DNA from: an uncultured Verrucomicrobia subdivision 3 bacterium
GTDB lineage: Bacteria; Verrucomicrobiota; Verrucomicrobiia; Limisphaerales; UBA11358
NCBI GenBank assembly: GCA_903861445.1
Contig: CAIOUK010000225.1
Span: 1-21,006, forward strand
DNA length: 21,006 nt
Reading direction: 5' to 3'
In this document: piece after piece, positions 1-6,846 of the stretch
Numbering within the stretch: position 1 is the first letter of the stretch
Layout: the number at the start of each line of letters is the position of its first letter
The notes under the pieces: model-generated
Database searches by the model: none
What the model was told of the DNA's origin: nothing
Seen by the model: the letters and a program-made list of their open reading frames with translations, nothing else
Made by a program: the position numbers and the translations under genes

Positions 1-965
1 CTCCATTGCGCATCAGCCTCGGCGGTGGCGGCACGGATTTGCCGTCGTATTACGAGAAATTCGGCGGCTTCCTCATCGCGGCGGCGATTGACCGTTATGT
101 TTACATCACGCTGCACGAGACCTTCGTGCCGGATCTGATCGTGAAGTATTCGGAACTGGAACGCGTTTCGGACGCTTCCAAGCTCAAGCACCCGATCATT
201 CGCGAAGCATTCGCGCTGGTTGGACTTGGCGGGCAATCGCTCGAATTGACTTCCATGGCGGATATTCCTTCTGGCACGGGCCTCGGCTCGTCCGGAAGCT
301 TCACGACGGCGCTGCTCAAAGCGCTCCACGCGCACAAAAAAAACCTCGTCCACCCCGCTGAACTCGCGGCGCAGGCGTGCGACATCGAATTGAACCGGTT
401 GAAAGAGCCGATTGGCAAGCAGGATCAATACATCGCGGCTTACGGCGGCCTGACGTGTTTCAATTTTTTGCCGGACGGCAAAGTCGAGGCGTGGCCGCTG
501 AAAGCGTCCGACGAAACGCGCGACAATCTCGAAGACAATTTGCTTTTGTTTTTCACCGGCTATTCGCGCAGCGCGTCGGCGATCTTGAAGGAGCAGGACG
601 TAAAATCGAAGTCCGATGACAAGTCCATGATCGAGAATCTGCACTTCGTCAAAGACCTCGGCCTGCAAAGCCAGACCGCGCTCGAAAGCGGAAATCTCGC
701 CGAGTTCGCGCGGCTGATGGATGTGCATTGGCAGCGCAAGAAACAGCGCAGCGGCGGCATGAGCAATCCCAAGATCAACGAGTGGTATGACCTCGCGCTG
801 GCCAGCGGCGCGCTCGGCGGCAAGCTCATCGGCGCGGGCGGCGGCGGCTTCCTGATGTTTTACGCGGAGGACAAGGCCAAGCTGCGCCACGCCATGCGCA
901 TGGCGGGTCTGAAGGAAGTGCGCTTCCGTTTCGATTTCGAGGGAACGAAACTCGTTATCTCGTGA
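1..965 (+). CDS. hddA: D-glycero-D-manno-heptose 7-phosphate kinase (GHMP family), 5' end cut by window
   Basis: GHMP-superfamily sugar kinase that would phosphorylate C1 of heptose 7-phosphate in the cytoplasm on the GDP-heptose route. The visible part opens in mid-motif (PLRISLGGGGTDLPSYY), so only a few N-terminal residues are missing upstream of base 1; the TTG at base 6 is internal. The GHMP phosphate-binding loop is PSGTGLGSSGSF, about 90 residues in, and the C-terminal glycine motif is GGKLIGAGGGGF. The stop codon shares bases with the hddC reading frame through a GTGA overlap, which suggests an operon. HddA and related fucokinase-type kinases share these motifs; the neighbouring gmhA-like, gmhB and hddC genes decide for heptose. 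The motifs are seen, the exact anomer specificity is inferred. Confidence 0.88.
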   Translation, partial: PLRISLGGGGTDLPSYYEKFGGFLIAAAIDRYVYITLHETFVPDLIVKYSELERVSDASKLKHPIIREAFALVGLGGQSLELTSMADIPSGTGLGSSGSFTTALLKALHAHKKNLVHPAELAAQACDIELNRLKEPIGKQDQYIAAYGGLTCFNFLPDGKVEAWPLKASDETRDNLEDNLLLFFTGYSRSASAILKEQDVKSKSDDKSMIENLHFVKDLGLQSQTALESGNLAEFARLMDVHWQRKKQRSGGMSNPKINEWYDLALASGALGGKLIGAGGGGFLMFYAEDKAKLRHAMRMAGLKEVRFRFDFEGTKLVIS

Positions 966-1792
966 GAATAAATTTTCACAAGAGAGGCGATGGTGGTTTG
1001 CCTCCACAAAAGGACAAAAACAATTCTTTGGCCAAACTCTCAAGTGAACGACCAATCCAAGAGAAATTAGGAGACGGAAGGTTTTCGATTTCAATAGCAG
1101 ACATTCCCGTAGCCATCCTTGCAGGCGGACTCGCCACGCGGTTGCGGCCTATCACGGAGAATATTCCTAAGTCGCTCGTGCCCGTCGCGGGCCGACCCAT
1201 CCTCGCACATCAACTGGAAATGCTCCACGCGCAGGGCATCCGCCGCGCCGTGCTGTGCATCGGCTTTCTCGGCGAAATGATTCAGCGCGAATTTGGCGGC
1301 GAGGCCTGCGGCATCAAGCTGGAGTATTCCTTCGACGGCGAGAAGTTGCTTGGCACCGGCGGCGCGATCAAGCGCGCGTTGCCCAAGCTCGGCGAGGAAT
1401 TTTTCATCCTCTACGGCGATTCGTATCTGCCGATTCCCTACGCGCCCGTCGCGGAATTTTTCCATCGCAGCGGCAAGCCCGGCCTGATGACGGTCTATCG
1501 CAACGAAGGTCTTTACGACACGAGCAACGTAGTTTTCGCCGCCGGCGAAATAAAAATTTACGACAAAAAATCAAAGTTGCCGGAGATGCGACATATTGAT
1601 TACGGCTTGAGTTTGTTCAAGGCGAGCGTGTTTGAAAAATTTCCGGCGGAAGAAAAATTTGATCTCGCCGACGTGATGCAAAAACTCGTCCAAGAAAAAC
1701 AGCTTGCCGGTTACGAAGTGCCGGAACGGTTTTACGAAATGGGTTCGCCTGCAGGCTTGGCGGAACTGGAAGCGCTATTGAAAAAATCTTGA
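962..1792 (+). CDS. hddC: Sugar-phosphate nucleotidyltransferase, HddC-like
   Basis: NTP-transferase that would join GMP to D-glycero-alpha-D-manno-heptose 1-phosphate. The nucleotide-binding signature AGGLATRLRP and the PKSLVPVAGRPIL motif are intact, as are the YGDSYL metal-site region and a C-terminal FYEMGSPAGL. The Ala in GGLATRL, where many relatives have Gly, is usual for HddC-like enzymes. The frame opens with GTG at 962 overlapping the hddA stop, giving about 47 residues before the family's normal beginning (IPVAILAGG). That stretch is AT-richer and matches nothing expected. Strong Shine-Dalgarno-like bases (AGGAG at 1069, GGAAGG at 1076) sit just before in-frame ATT 1088, so the true start may be a rare ATT there; TTG 998 and TTG 1028 are other options. 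GDP specificity is inferred from context. Confidence 0.85.
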   Translation: MRINFHKRGDGGLPPQKDKNNSLAKLSSERPIQEKLGDGRFSISIADIPVAILAGGLATRLRPITENIPKSLVPVAGRPILAHQLEMLHAQGIRRAVLCIGFLGEMIQREFGGEACGIKLEYSFDGEKLLGTGGAIKRALPKLGEEFFILYGDSYLPIPYAPVAEFFHRSGKPGLMTVYRNEGLYDTSNVVFAAGEIKIYDKKSKLPEMRHIDYGLSLFKASVFEKFPAEEKFDLADVMQKLVQEKQLAGYEVPERFYEMGSPAGLAELEALLKKS

Positions 1793-1798
1793 ATTGGT

Positions 1799-1824
1799 AA
1801 GGCGGCGCTGCTGCGCCGCCTTTT
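1799..1824 (+). terminator. Strong hairpin with short T run after hddC
   Basis: A perfect 10-bp stem (AAGGCGGCGC pairing with GCGCCGCCTT) with a TGCT loop ends in TTTT, seven bases after the hddC stop. It has the form of an intrinsic terminator, yet gmhA follows on the same strand about 75 bases later. It may therefore attenuate the operon or be part of a dispersed intergenic repeat rather than a true end of transcription. Confidence 0.65.
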
Positions 1825-1844
1825 GGCAGACCGGCAGGTCTGCC
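1825..1844. repeat. Second perfect hairpin, adjacent to the first
   Basis: GGCAGACC pairs with GGTCTGCC around a GGCA loop, an 8-bp perfect stem directly abutting the preceding hairpin. The double-hairpin layout is typical of small dispersed palindromic elements in intergenic DNA; whether it recurs elsewhere in this genome cannot be seen here. Confidence 0.6.
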
Positions 1845-1870
1845 CTACCACGATAAACTTTGCTTTCATT

Positions 1871-1898
1871 CGTCATTTGAAATTCGTAATTTGAATTC
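1871..1898. repeat. Two imperfect 14-bp AT-rich direct repeats
   Basis: CGTCATTTGAAATT is followed at once by CGTAATTTGAATTC, ending three bases before the gmhA start. There is no recognisable Shine-Dalgarno in this leader. The composition is unlike the flanking coding DNA. Confidence 0.55.
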
Positions 1899-1901
1899 TC
1901 C

Positions 1902-2498
1902 ATGAGTTTCACCAAACAATTTCTCGCCGAGGTCCAGGAGGTCACGGCGCAACTGAATGAAGCCGCCATTGAGAAATGCGCGGACGAACTCGCGGCGATC
2001 CGCACGCGCGGCGGACGCCTCTTCATTCTCGGCGTCGGCGGCAGCGCGGGCAATGCCGGTCATGCCGTGAATGATTTTCGAAAAATCTGCGGTTTCGAGG
2101 CTTACGCGCCGACGGACAATGTTTCCGAATTGACCGCGCGCACGAATGATGAAGGTTGGGCGACGGTTTTTTCCGAATGGCTGAAAGGCTCGCGCATCAA
2201 CGCGAAGGACGGCCTGCTGATTTTCTCGGTCGGTGGCGGCAATCTCGAAAAAAACGTCAGCCCGAATCTCGTCAGCGCGATTCAAGTGGCCAAGTCGGTA
2301 GGGGCTTCGGTCGTCGGCATCGTTGGTCGCGACGGCGGTTACACGGCGCAGCAGGCGACGGCTTGCGTCATTGTTCCGACCGTGAACCCCACGCACGTCA
2401 CGCCGCACAGCGAGGCATTTCAGGCGGTCATCTGGCATCTGTTAGTGTCGCATCCGAAATTGAAAGTCGCGCAGACTAAATGGGAATCCACGAAGTAA
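1902..2498 (+). CDS. gmhA: Sedoheptulose 7-phosphate isomerase-like SIS-domain protein
   Basis: A 198-residue SIS-fold protein expected to convert sedoheptulose 7-phosphate to D-glycero-D-manno-heptose 7-phosphate, the first committed step of heptose synthesis. The sugar-phosphate loop GVGGSAGNAGHAVNDF lies at residues 45-59, and a second one (FSVGGGN) near 108-114. By my alignment to E. coli GmhA, His61 and His180 correspond to H54 and H179. The metal or catalytic Glu65 and Gln172 positions would be D58 and E171, so the site is GmhA-like but not identical. It lies between hddC and gmhB with the stop 29 bases before the gmhB start. Length matches the family. An isomerase role is inferred from context; other SIS isomerases remain possible. 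Confidence 0.82.
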   Translation: MSFTKQFLAEVQEVTAQLNEAAIEKCADELAAIRTRGGRLFILGVGGSAGNAGHAVNDFRKICGFEAYAPTDNVSELTARTNDEGWATVFSEWLKGSRINAKDGLLIFSVGGGNLEKNVSPNLVSAIQVAKSVGASVVGIVGRDGGYTAQQATACVIVPTVNPTHVTPHSEAFQAVIWHLLVSHPKLKVAQTKWESTK

Positions 2499-2500
2499 AA

Positions 2501-2528
2501 GCGGAAAGCGGAAAGCGGAAAGCGGAAA
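2501..2528. repeat. Four tandem GCGGAAA units before gmhB
   Basis: The 7-bp unit GCGGAAA occurs four times without interruption, and the last A is the first base of the gmhB ATG. The repeat fills the place where a ribosome binding site would lie. Slippage by one unit would change spacing upstream but not the gmhB frame. Confidence 0.85.
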
Positions 2529-3067
2529 TGCGCTACGCGGTGTTTCTTGACCGCGACGGTGTTATCAACCGTGCGTTGGAACGTGACGGCAAGCCCTATC
2601 CGCCGACCACTTTGGCCGAGTTTGAAATTCTGCCCGAAGTTTCTGCCGCGTGCGCGAAGTTGAAAGCCGCTGGCTTTTTGCTCGTCGTTGCCACCAATCA
2701 GCCGGATGTTGGCCGTGGAACTTTGGCGAAGAAAGTTGTCGAAAAAATCCACGCGCACATGCTGGCGCAACTGCCGATTGACCGCGTGGAAGTCTGTTTT
2801 CACGCTGGCAAAGGCTTGTCCAATTGCGATTGTCGCAAGCCCAAGCCGGGAATGTTGCTGCAAGCTGCGCGCGAGTTGAACCTTGATTTGTCGCAAAGCT
2901 GGATGGTCGGCGACCGCTGGCGCGATGTGGACTGCGGCCACGCCGCCGGCTGCTCAACGGTTTTTATTGATCGCGGTTACGCGGAGGCGTTGAAGCAGAA
3001 ACCTGATTTTTCCGCTCGCCATTTGGGCGAGGCTGCGGACATTATCTTGGCGCAAACGAAAAAATAA
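2528..3067 (+). CDS. gmhB: D-glycero-D-manno-heptose 1,7-bisphosphate 7-phosphatase
   Basis: HAD-family phosphatase of 179 residues that would remove the C7 phosphate of heptose 1,7-bisphosphate. It has the HAD nucleophile motif FLDRDGVIN (D8 and D10), the TNQPDVGRG motif, CRKPKPGM, and GDRWRD with D129. The zinc-loop ligands typical of GmhB are present as C90-x-H92 and C100-x-C102, in a loop shorter than in the E. coli enzyme. The ATG at 2528 is chosen because MRYAVFLDRDGVIN is the family's normal beginning; an in-frame ATG at 2480 would add 16 residues read through the tandem repeat. Three bases separate its stop from the transaldolase start, consistent with one transcript. Whether it prefers the alpha or beta anomer cannot be told from these motifs. 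Confidence 0.9.
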   Translation: MRYAVFLDRDGVINRALERDGKPYPPTTLAEFEILPEVSAACAKLKAAGFLLVVATNQPDVGRGTLAKKVVEKIHAHMLAQLPIDRVEVCFHAGKGLSNCDCRKPKPGMLLQAARELNLDLSQSWMVGDRWRDVDCGHAAGCSTVFIDRGYAEALKQKPDFSARHLGEAADIILAQTKK

Positions 3068-3070
3068 TTT

Positions 3071-3793
3071 ATGAAGCGAACCCTGAAAGATTTGTCGGTA
3101 AAGATTTTTGCCGATGGCGCGGATAAAAAAGGCATGTTGGAACTCAACGCCAACCCGCTCATCCAAGGCCTGACCACGAACCCGACATTGATGCGCAAGG
3201 CCGGCCTGACGGATTTTGAGGCGTTCGCGCGCGACATTTTGCAGACCATCACGTCCAAGCCGCTGTCGCTCGAAGTTTTTTCCGACGATTTCCCCGAAAT
3301 GAAGCGGCAGGCGCTCAAGATCAACGGCTGGGGCAAAAATGTTTACGTCAAGATTCCCATCACCAACACGCGCAACGAATCCTCGCTGCCGCTGATCAAG
3401 GAACTCGCGAGCGAAGGCGTGAAGCTGAATGTCACGGCGATTCTCACTTTAGCACAGGTGGAAGGCGTGACGACGGCGTTGAATCCGAAAGTGCCCGCCG
3501 TGGTTTCCGTTTTTGCCGGGCGCATCGCGGACACAGGTGTGGATCCAGTCGGCATCATGACGCAAAGCAAAAATGTTTTGAAAGATTTGCCGCAGGCAGA
3601 ATTACTCTGGGCCAGCGTCCGCGAAGTGCTAAACATTTTTCAGGCGAACGATTGCGGCTCCCACATCGTCACCGTGCCCCACGACATTCTCGGGAAGGCG
3701 ATCAAGATGGCCAGCATGGACTTGGGCGAACTCTCGCTCGATACGGTGAAGATGTTTGCCGCCGATGCGAAGGCGGCGGGCTTTTCACTTTGA
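3071..3793 (+). CDS. Short transaldolase family protein
   Basis: A 240-residue class I aldolase of the short transaldolase/fructose-6-phosphate aldolase group, which uses a Schiff-base lysine in a TIM barrel. The lysine motif VYVKIPI places the catalytic residue at K94, preceded by GLTTNPTLM near residue 33 and followed by LNVTAILTL and VSVFAGRIADTG. Short forms encoded beside heptose genes are plausibly dedicated to supplying sedoheptulose 7-phosphate, the substrate of GmhA. That role here is inference from position. It starts three bases after gmhB and is the last plus-strand gene of the run. Its 3' end overlaps the end of the convergent glycosyltransferase by 9 bases, leaving no room for a separate terminator. 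Confidence 0.85.
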   Translation: MKRTLKDLSVKIFADGADKKGMLELNANPLIQGLTTNPTLMRKAGLTDFEAFARDILQTITSKPLSLEVFSDDFPEMKRQALKINGWGKNVYVKIPITNTRNESSLPLIKELASEGVKLNVTAILTLAQVEGVTTALNPKVPAVVSVFAGRIADTGVDPVGIMTQSKNVLKDLPQAELLWASVREVLNIFQANDCGSHIVTVPHDILGKAIKMASMDLGELSLDTVKMFAADAKAAGFSL

Positions 3794-4891
3794 AGCTTTG
3801 CCGGTGGCCAGCGCTTCCAGCCAGTCGCACGCGGGACCGAGCACCTGATTCCATTGCAGCGTCTTAGCGCGGTTCCAGGCGTTGACGCGCAGGTGGGCGT
3901 ATTTTTTCGGTGTCCGGCAAATTTCTCCGATGGCTTCCGCCAGTGCTTCCGGCGTCTCGGTGTGTGTCACCCAGCCGGTTTCGTCATGCAAAGTTGAATC
4001 TACCAGTCCGTCCACTGGATATACCACCGCCGGCGTGCCCATGGCGTTCGCTTCGATGACGTTCAGTCCCCAACCTTCGCGGACGGAGGTGTGCACCAGC
4101 AAATGCGCGTGGCGCAGGCAGGCGTCTTTTGCCACCTCATCCAGCCGGCCGGCGAAACGCACTTGTTCGTTCAGTGCCAGATCGTGCGCCAGTTGTTTCA
4201 AGGAGTTTTCCACTTCGCCAGTGCCGATGATGGTCAGCCGCACGGGGATGTTATTTTCATGGAGGATTCTTGTGGCGCGAATCGCGTGCTCCACGCGCTT
4301 GTTTGGTGCCAGCCGACACACGACGACAAGTTCAAGCGGCGCATGCAACGGTTTCGGTTCCAACTCGGGAAGCGGTTTCGCGTCCGTCCCATTCAGAAAA
4401 ACATTGACGTTCTTTACGCCGTGTTGCTGCAGAATTTGCATTGTGGAATCCGACGGAGTCCAGAACGGCACGTCGCGGTAAAACCAGTGCGTCCAGCGTT
4501 CCTGCACCTGTCCGATGGCACTTAACGGCCACGGATAAAAAGAATTCCAGATTGGCCCGAGCACTTCATGGATGTAGGCCACGCAGTTGGTTTGGCACCA
4601 CCACGGCGCATACCACGGGATGCCGTGATGCTGGTCAATCACGAGGTCAAAGCGCTTTTGCCGGCGATACCAATTTTTCGCCTTTAAGACGGACGAGCCT
4701 TTGCCGCCGCCGCGCACGATGTGGATACCTTCAAAAATCTCTTCGTGCCCGCCGCCGGGAAAATCGTTGGCAAACCAGAAAACTTCGTGGCCGCGCCGCA
4801 CCAGCTCCTGAAGATAGGCCTGCGAGACGCGCTCCGCGCCGCCGGCCAGCGGATTGCGCGGATCGCGCCAGTTGAGCATCAGGAAACGCAT
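3785..4891 (-). CDS. GT4-family glycosyltransferase
   Basis: Cytoplasmic GT-B glycosyltransferase of about 368 residues. The N-terminal acceptor domain begins MRFLMLNWRDPRNPLAGGAE, with the glycine loop common in GT4 enzymes. The C-terminal domain has VCRLAPNKRVEHAIRA, TIIGTGE and the E-x7-E donor motif in EGWGLNVIEANAMG. The ATG at 4891 is chosen because it gives the family's usual beginning. A GTG at 4903 would add four residues and create a GTGA overlap with the rfaE2 stop, so translational coupling is possible. It is presumably co-transcribed with rfaE2. The donor may be an activated heptose given the neighbours, but neither donor nor acceptor can be read from the sequence. Confidence 0.88.
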   Translation of the reverse strand: MRFLMLNWRDPRNPLAGGAERVSQAYLQELVRRGHEVFWFANDFPGGGHEEIFEGIHIVRGGGKGSSVLKAKNWYRRQKRFDLVIDQHHGIPWYAPWWCQTNCVAYIHEVLGPIWNSFYPWPLSAIGQVQERWTHWFYRDVPFWTPSDSTMQILQQHGVKNVNVFLNGTDAKPLPELEPKPLHAPLELVVVCRLAPNKRVEHAIRATRILHENNIPVRLTIIGTGEVENSLKQLAHDLALNEQVRFAGRLDEVAKDACLRHAHLLVHTSVREGWGLNVIEANAMGTPAVVYPVDGLVDSTLHDETGWVTHTETPEALAEAIGEICRTPKKYAHLRVNAWNRAKTLQWNQVLGPACDWLEALATGKASK

Positions 4892-4899
4892 GGGCAAAA

Positions 4900-5385
4900 T
4901 CACAGCCGCGAAATCTTTTCCAGCAACGAAGTCGTGGACTTGCCAGGAACGAACGGCACCAAAATAATTTTTCCGCCGGCCGACTCCACCGCGCGGCGCT
5001 CGTCTTGGTTCAAAGTTTCCAAAGTGTAATCGCCACCTTTCACATAAATGTCCGGCAGCGCGGTGGCGAGAAATTTTGTCGCCATCGTGTCCGTAAAAAT
5101 GCAGACACCATCCACGCTTTGCAGCGCGGCGAGCACGGCGGCACGATCCGTTTCCGAATTCACCGGTCGACCCGCACCTTTCAGTCCGCGCACCGCCGCG
5201 TCGCTGTTGACGCCAAGCAGCAGCGCGTCGCCGAAATTGCGCGCATTTTCCAGATAAGTGACGTGGCCAAGATGCAGCAGGTCAAAGCAACCATTGGTGA
5301 CGACCAGCTTTTTGCCGGCGGCGCGCATTTTGTTTCGCCATGCCGGCAAATCGTCCCACGCGATGATTTTGTCGCGGAAATTCAC
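4900..5385 (-). CDS. rfaE2: D-glycero-beta-D-manno-heptose 1-phosphate adenylyltransferase
   Basis: Stand-alone adenylyltransferase equivalent to the C-terminal half of bifunctional HldE, making ADP-heptose from heptose 1-phosphate and ATP. At 161 residues it has the usual length. The nucleotidyltransferase signature TNGCFDLLHLGH (H38 and H41) is followed by LLLGVNSD, GRPVNSETDR, VKGGDY and the terminal STTS. The start is GTG at 5385; the next Met lies too close to the conserved core. No kinase half (rfaE1) occurs in the window, so it must be elsewhere or its role is taken by another kinase. It is divergent from the gene at 5491 and would share the 105-base gap at 5386-5490, where no convincing promoter was seen. 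Confidence 0.9.
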   Translation of the reverse strand: MNFRDKIIAWDDLPAWRNKMRAAGKKLVVTNGCFDLLHLGHVTYLENARNFGDALLLGVNSDAAVRGLKGAGRPVNSETDRAAVLAALQSVDGVCIFTDTMATKFLATALPDIYVKGGDYTLETLNQDERRAVESAGGKIILVPFVPGKSTTSLLEKISRL

Positions 5386-5490
5386 ACCGCCATTTTGCCC
5401 GTGCCGGGAATGAATTCAATCATTTACCGCGCCTTTCCAAGCCGCACTTGTCAGCGACGGGTTTAAGTGAGAACTTGGCGCGCATAAATT

Positions 5491-6795
5491 GTGACAGCCG
5501 CCGACAAATCTAATTTCATTCGCAATGCCATTCCACCGGGAGGACTTTTTGCCGGTCTGGAATGGAAGACCGCACCCGCGCCATTTCCGCTCGGCGAAAA
5601 TCTGGCGCAGGAAATCGAGTCGTTGGGGCGCGTGCTGCTGCAGTTTTATCGCGCGACCAATCTGCTCTACCGCAAAAGCGTCGAAGGCAAGCAGCCGGAA
5701 TGGGTTGCGCGCTGGCTCGACCTCGGCAAACCGCGCGAGTTGATCGAGCTTCAGCGTTCGGCGGCCTTCAAAAATGAAATTCCGCGCGTTATCCGCCCGG
5801 ACATTTTGCTGACGGAAAATGGTTTCAGCATCACGGAACTGGATTCGGTGCCGGGCGGAATCGGACTGACGGCATGGCTGAATCAGACCTACTCGGAAAC
5901 GGGTGCGCCAGTTCTCGGTGGCGCGGAGGGAATGCTGCGCGGTTTTGAATCCATCTTCGGAGAGGCGAACCAGATTCACTTGGTCGTTTCGGAAGAGGCA
6001 AAAACCTACCGGCCGGAGATGGAGTGGCTCGTGGCACAACTGGGTGGCCGATTCACGGTTCACGACTCACAATTCAACGCTTTTGCAAAGGACTCGGCCG
6101 TTTATCGTTTTTTTGAGTTGTTTGATTTGCCCAATGTTGCCAATGCAAAAATGATTTTTGAACTTGCCGCCGAAAAGAAAATTCGACTGACGCCGCCGCC
6201 GAAGCCGCTGTTCGAGGAAAAAATGCTGTTTGCGCTGCTGTGGAACCGCAACCTGCAACATTTCTGGCGACAGGAACTGGGCGAAAGTTTTCTAGCACGG
6301 TTAAAAAAAAATATTCCTTACACCTGGCTCGTGGATCCAACGCCGCTGCCGCCGCACGCGGCGATTCCCGGATTGGAACTCACGGACTGGGCGCAACTCA
6401 AGGCGCTATCGCAGAAAGACCGCGACTTGATTTTGAAGGTCTCCGGTTTCTCCGAAAATGCGTGGGGCGCGCGCGGCGTGTTTCTCGGCAGCGATTTGTC
6501 ACAGGCAGACTGGAGCGCGGCAGTGGATGCGGCGTTGAAAAACTTCGATGCGACGCCGAGTGTCTTGCAGCGGTTCCACAAGCCTTCGCTGGTAGAATCA
6601 AGCTGGTTTGATTTTGCGAAGAAGGAAGTAATTCCCATGAAGGGGCGGGCGCGGCTATGTCCGTATTATTTTGTCAGCGGCGAAGGTGACGCAGCCCGCC
6701 CGACGCTTGGCGGCGTGTTGGCGACGATTGTTCCCGCCGACAAAAAAATCGTCCACGGCATGACGGACGCGGTGCTGGCACCGTGTTCGGTCTGA
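5491..6795 (+). CDS. Uncharacterised protein with ATP-grasp-like features
   Basis: A 434-residue cytoplasmic protein without signal peptide or membrane segment, started by GTG. I do not recognise a named family. Several stretches look like a circularly permuted or pre-ATP-grasp fold: RPDILLTENGFSITELDSVP near residues 98-117, the lysine strand LILKVSGFSENAWGARGVF near 313-331, and VLQRFHKPSLVE near 354-365. The end reads LGGVLATIVPADKKIVHGM and DAVLAPC. In ATP-grasp ligases such segments bind ATP and carry out carboxylate-amine ligation, so a ligase role is a reasonable guess, with no substrate evident. It is a single gene between divergent rfaE2 and a convergent fucosidase. The hairpin after its stop has its T run on the other strand. 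Confidence 0.6.
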   Translation: MTAADKSNFIRNAIPPGGLFAGLEWKTAPAPFPLGENLAQEIESLGRVLLQFYRATNLLYRKSVEGKQPEWVARWLDLGKPRELIELQRSAAFKNEIPRVIRPDILLTENGFSITELDSVPGGIGLTAWLNQTYSETGAPVLGGAEGMLRGFESIFGEANQIHLVVSEEAKTYRPEMEWLVAQLGGRFTVHDSQFNAFAKDSAVYRFFELFDLPNVANAKMIFELAAEKKIRLTPPPKPLFEEKMLFALLWNRNLQHFWRQELGESFLARLKKNIPYTWLVDPTPLPPHAAIPGLELTDWAQLKALSQKDRDLILKVSGFSENAWGARGVFLGSDLSQADWSAAVDAALKNFDATPSVLQRFHKPSLVESSWFDFAKKEVIPMKGRARLCPYYFVSGEGDAARPTLGGVLATIVPADKKIVHGMTDAVLAPCSV

Positions 6796-6830
6796 AAATA
6801 AAAACGGCGCGGACAGCAAACTCCGCGCCG
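6796..6830 (-). terminator. Intrinsic terminator of the first fucosidase
   Basis: Read on the minus strand, a perfect 9-bp stem (CGGCGCGGA with TCCGCGCCG) is followed by TTTTTATTTT. It lies 16 bases beyond the fucosidase stop. Its stem and surroundings closely resemble the terminator of the neighbouring paralogue. Confidence 0.85.
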
Positions 6831-6846
6831 CGTGAGACCGTAATAA

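Noticed and set aside
5386..5490. Possible divergent promoter between rfaE2 and the ATP-grasp-like gene
   Set aside because: CATAAAT near 5482 looks like a -10 box, but no matching -35 box was found, so no promoter is called.
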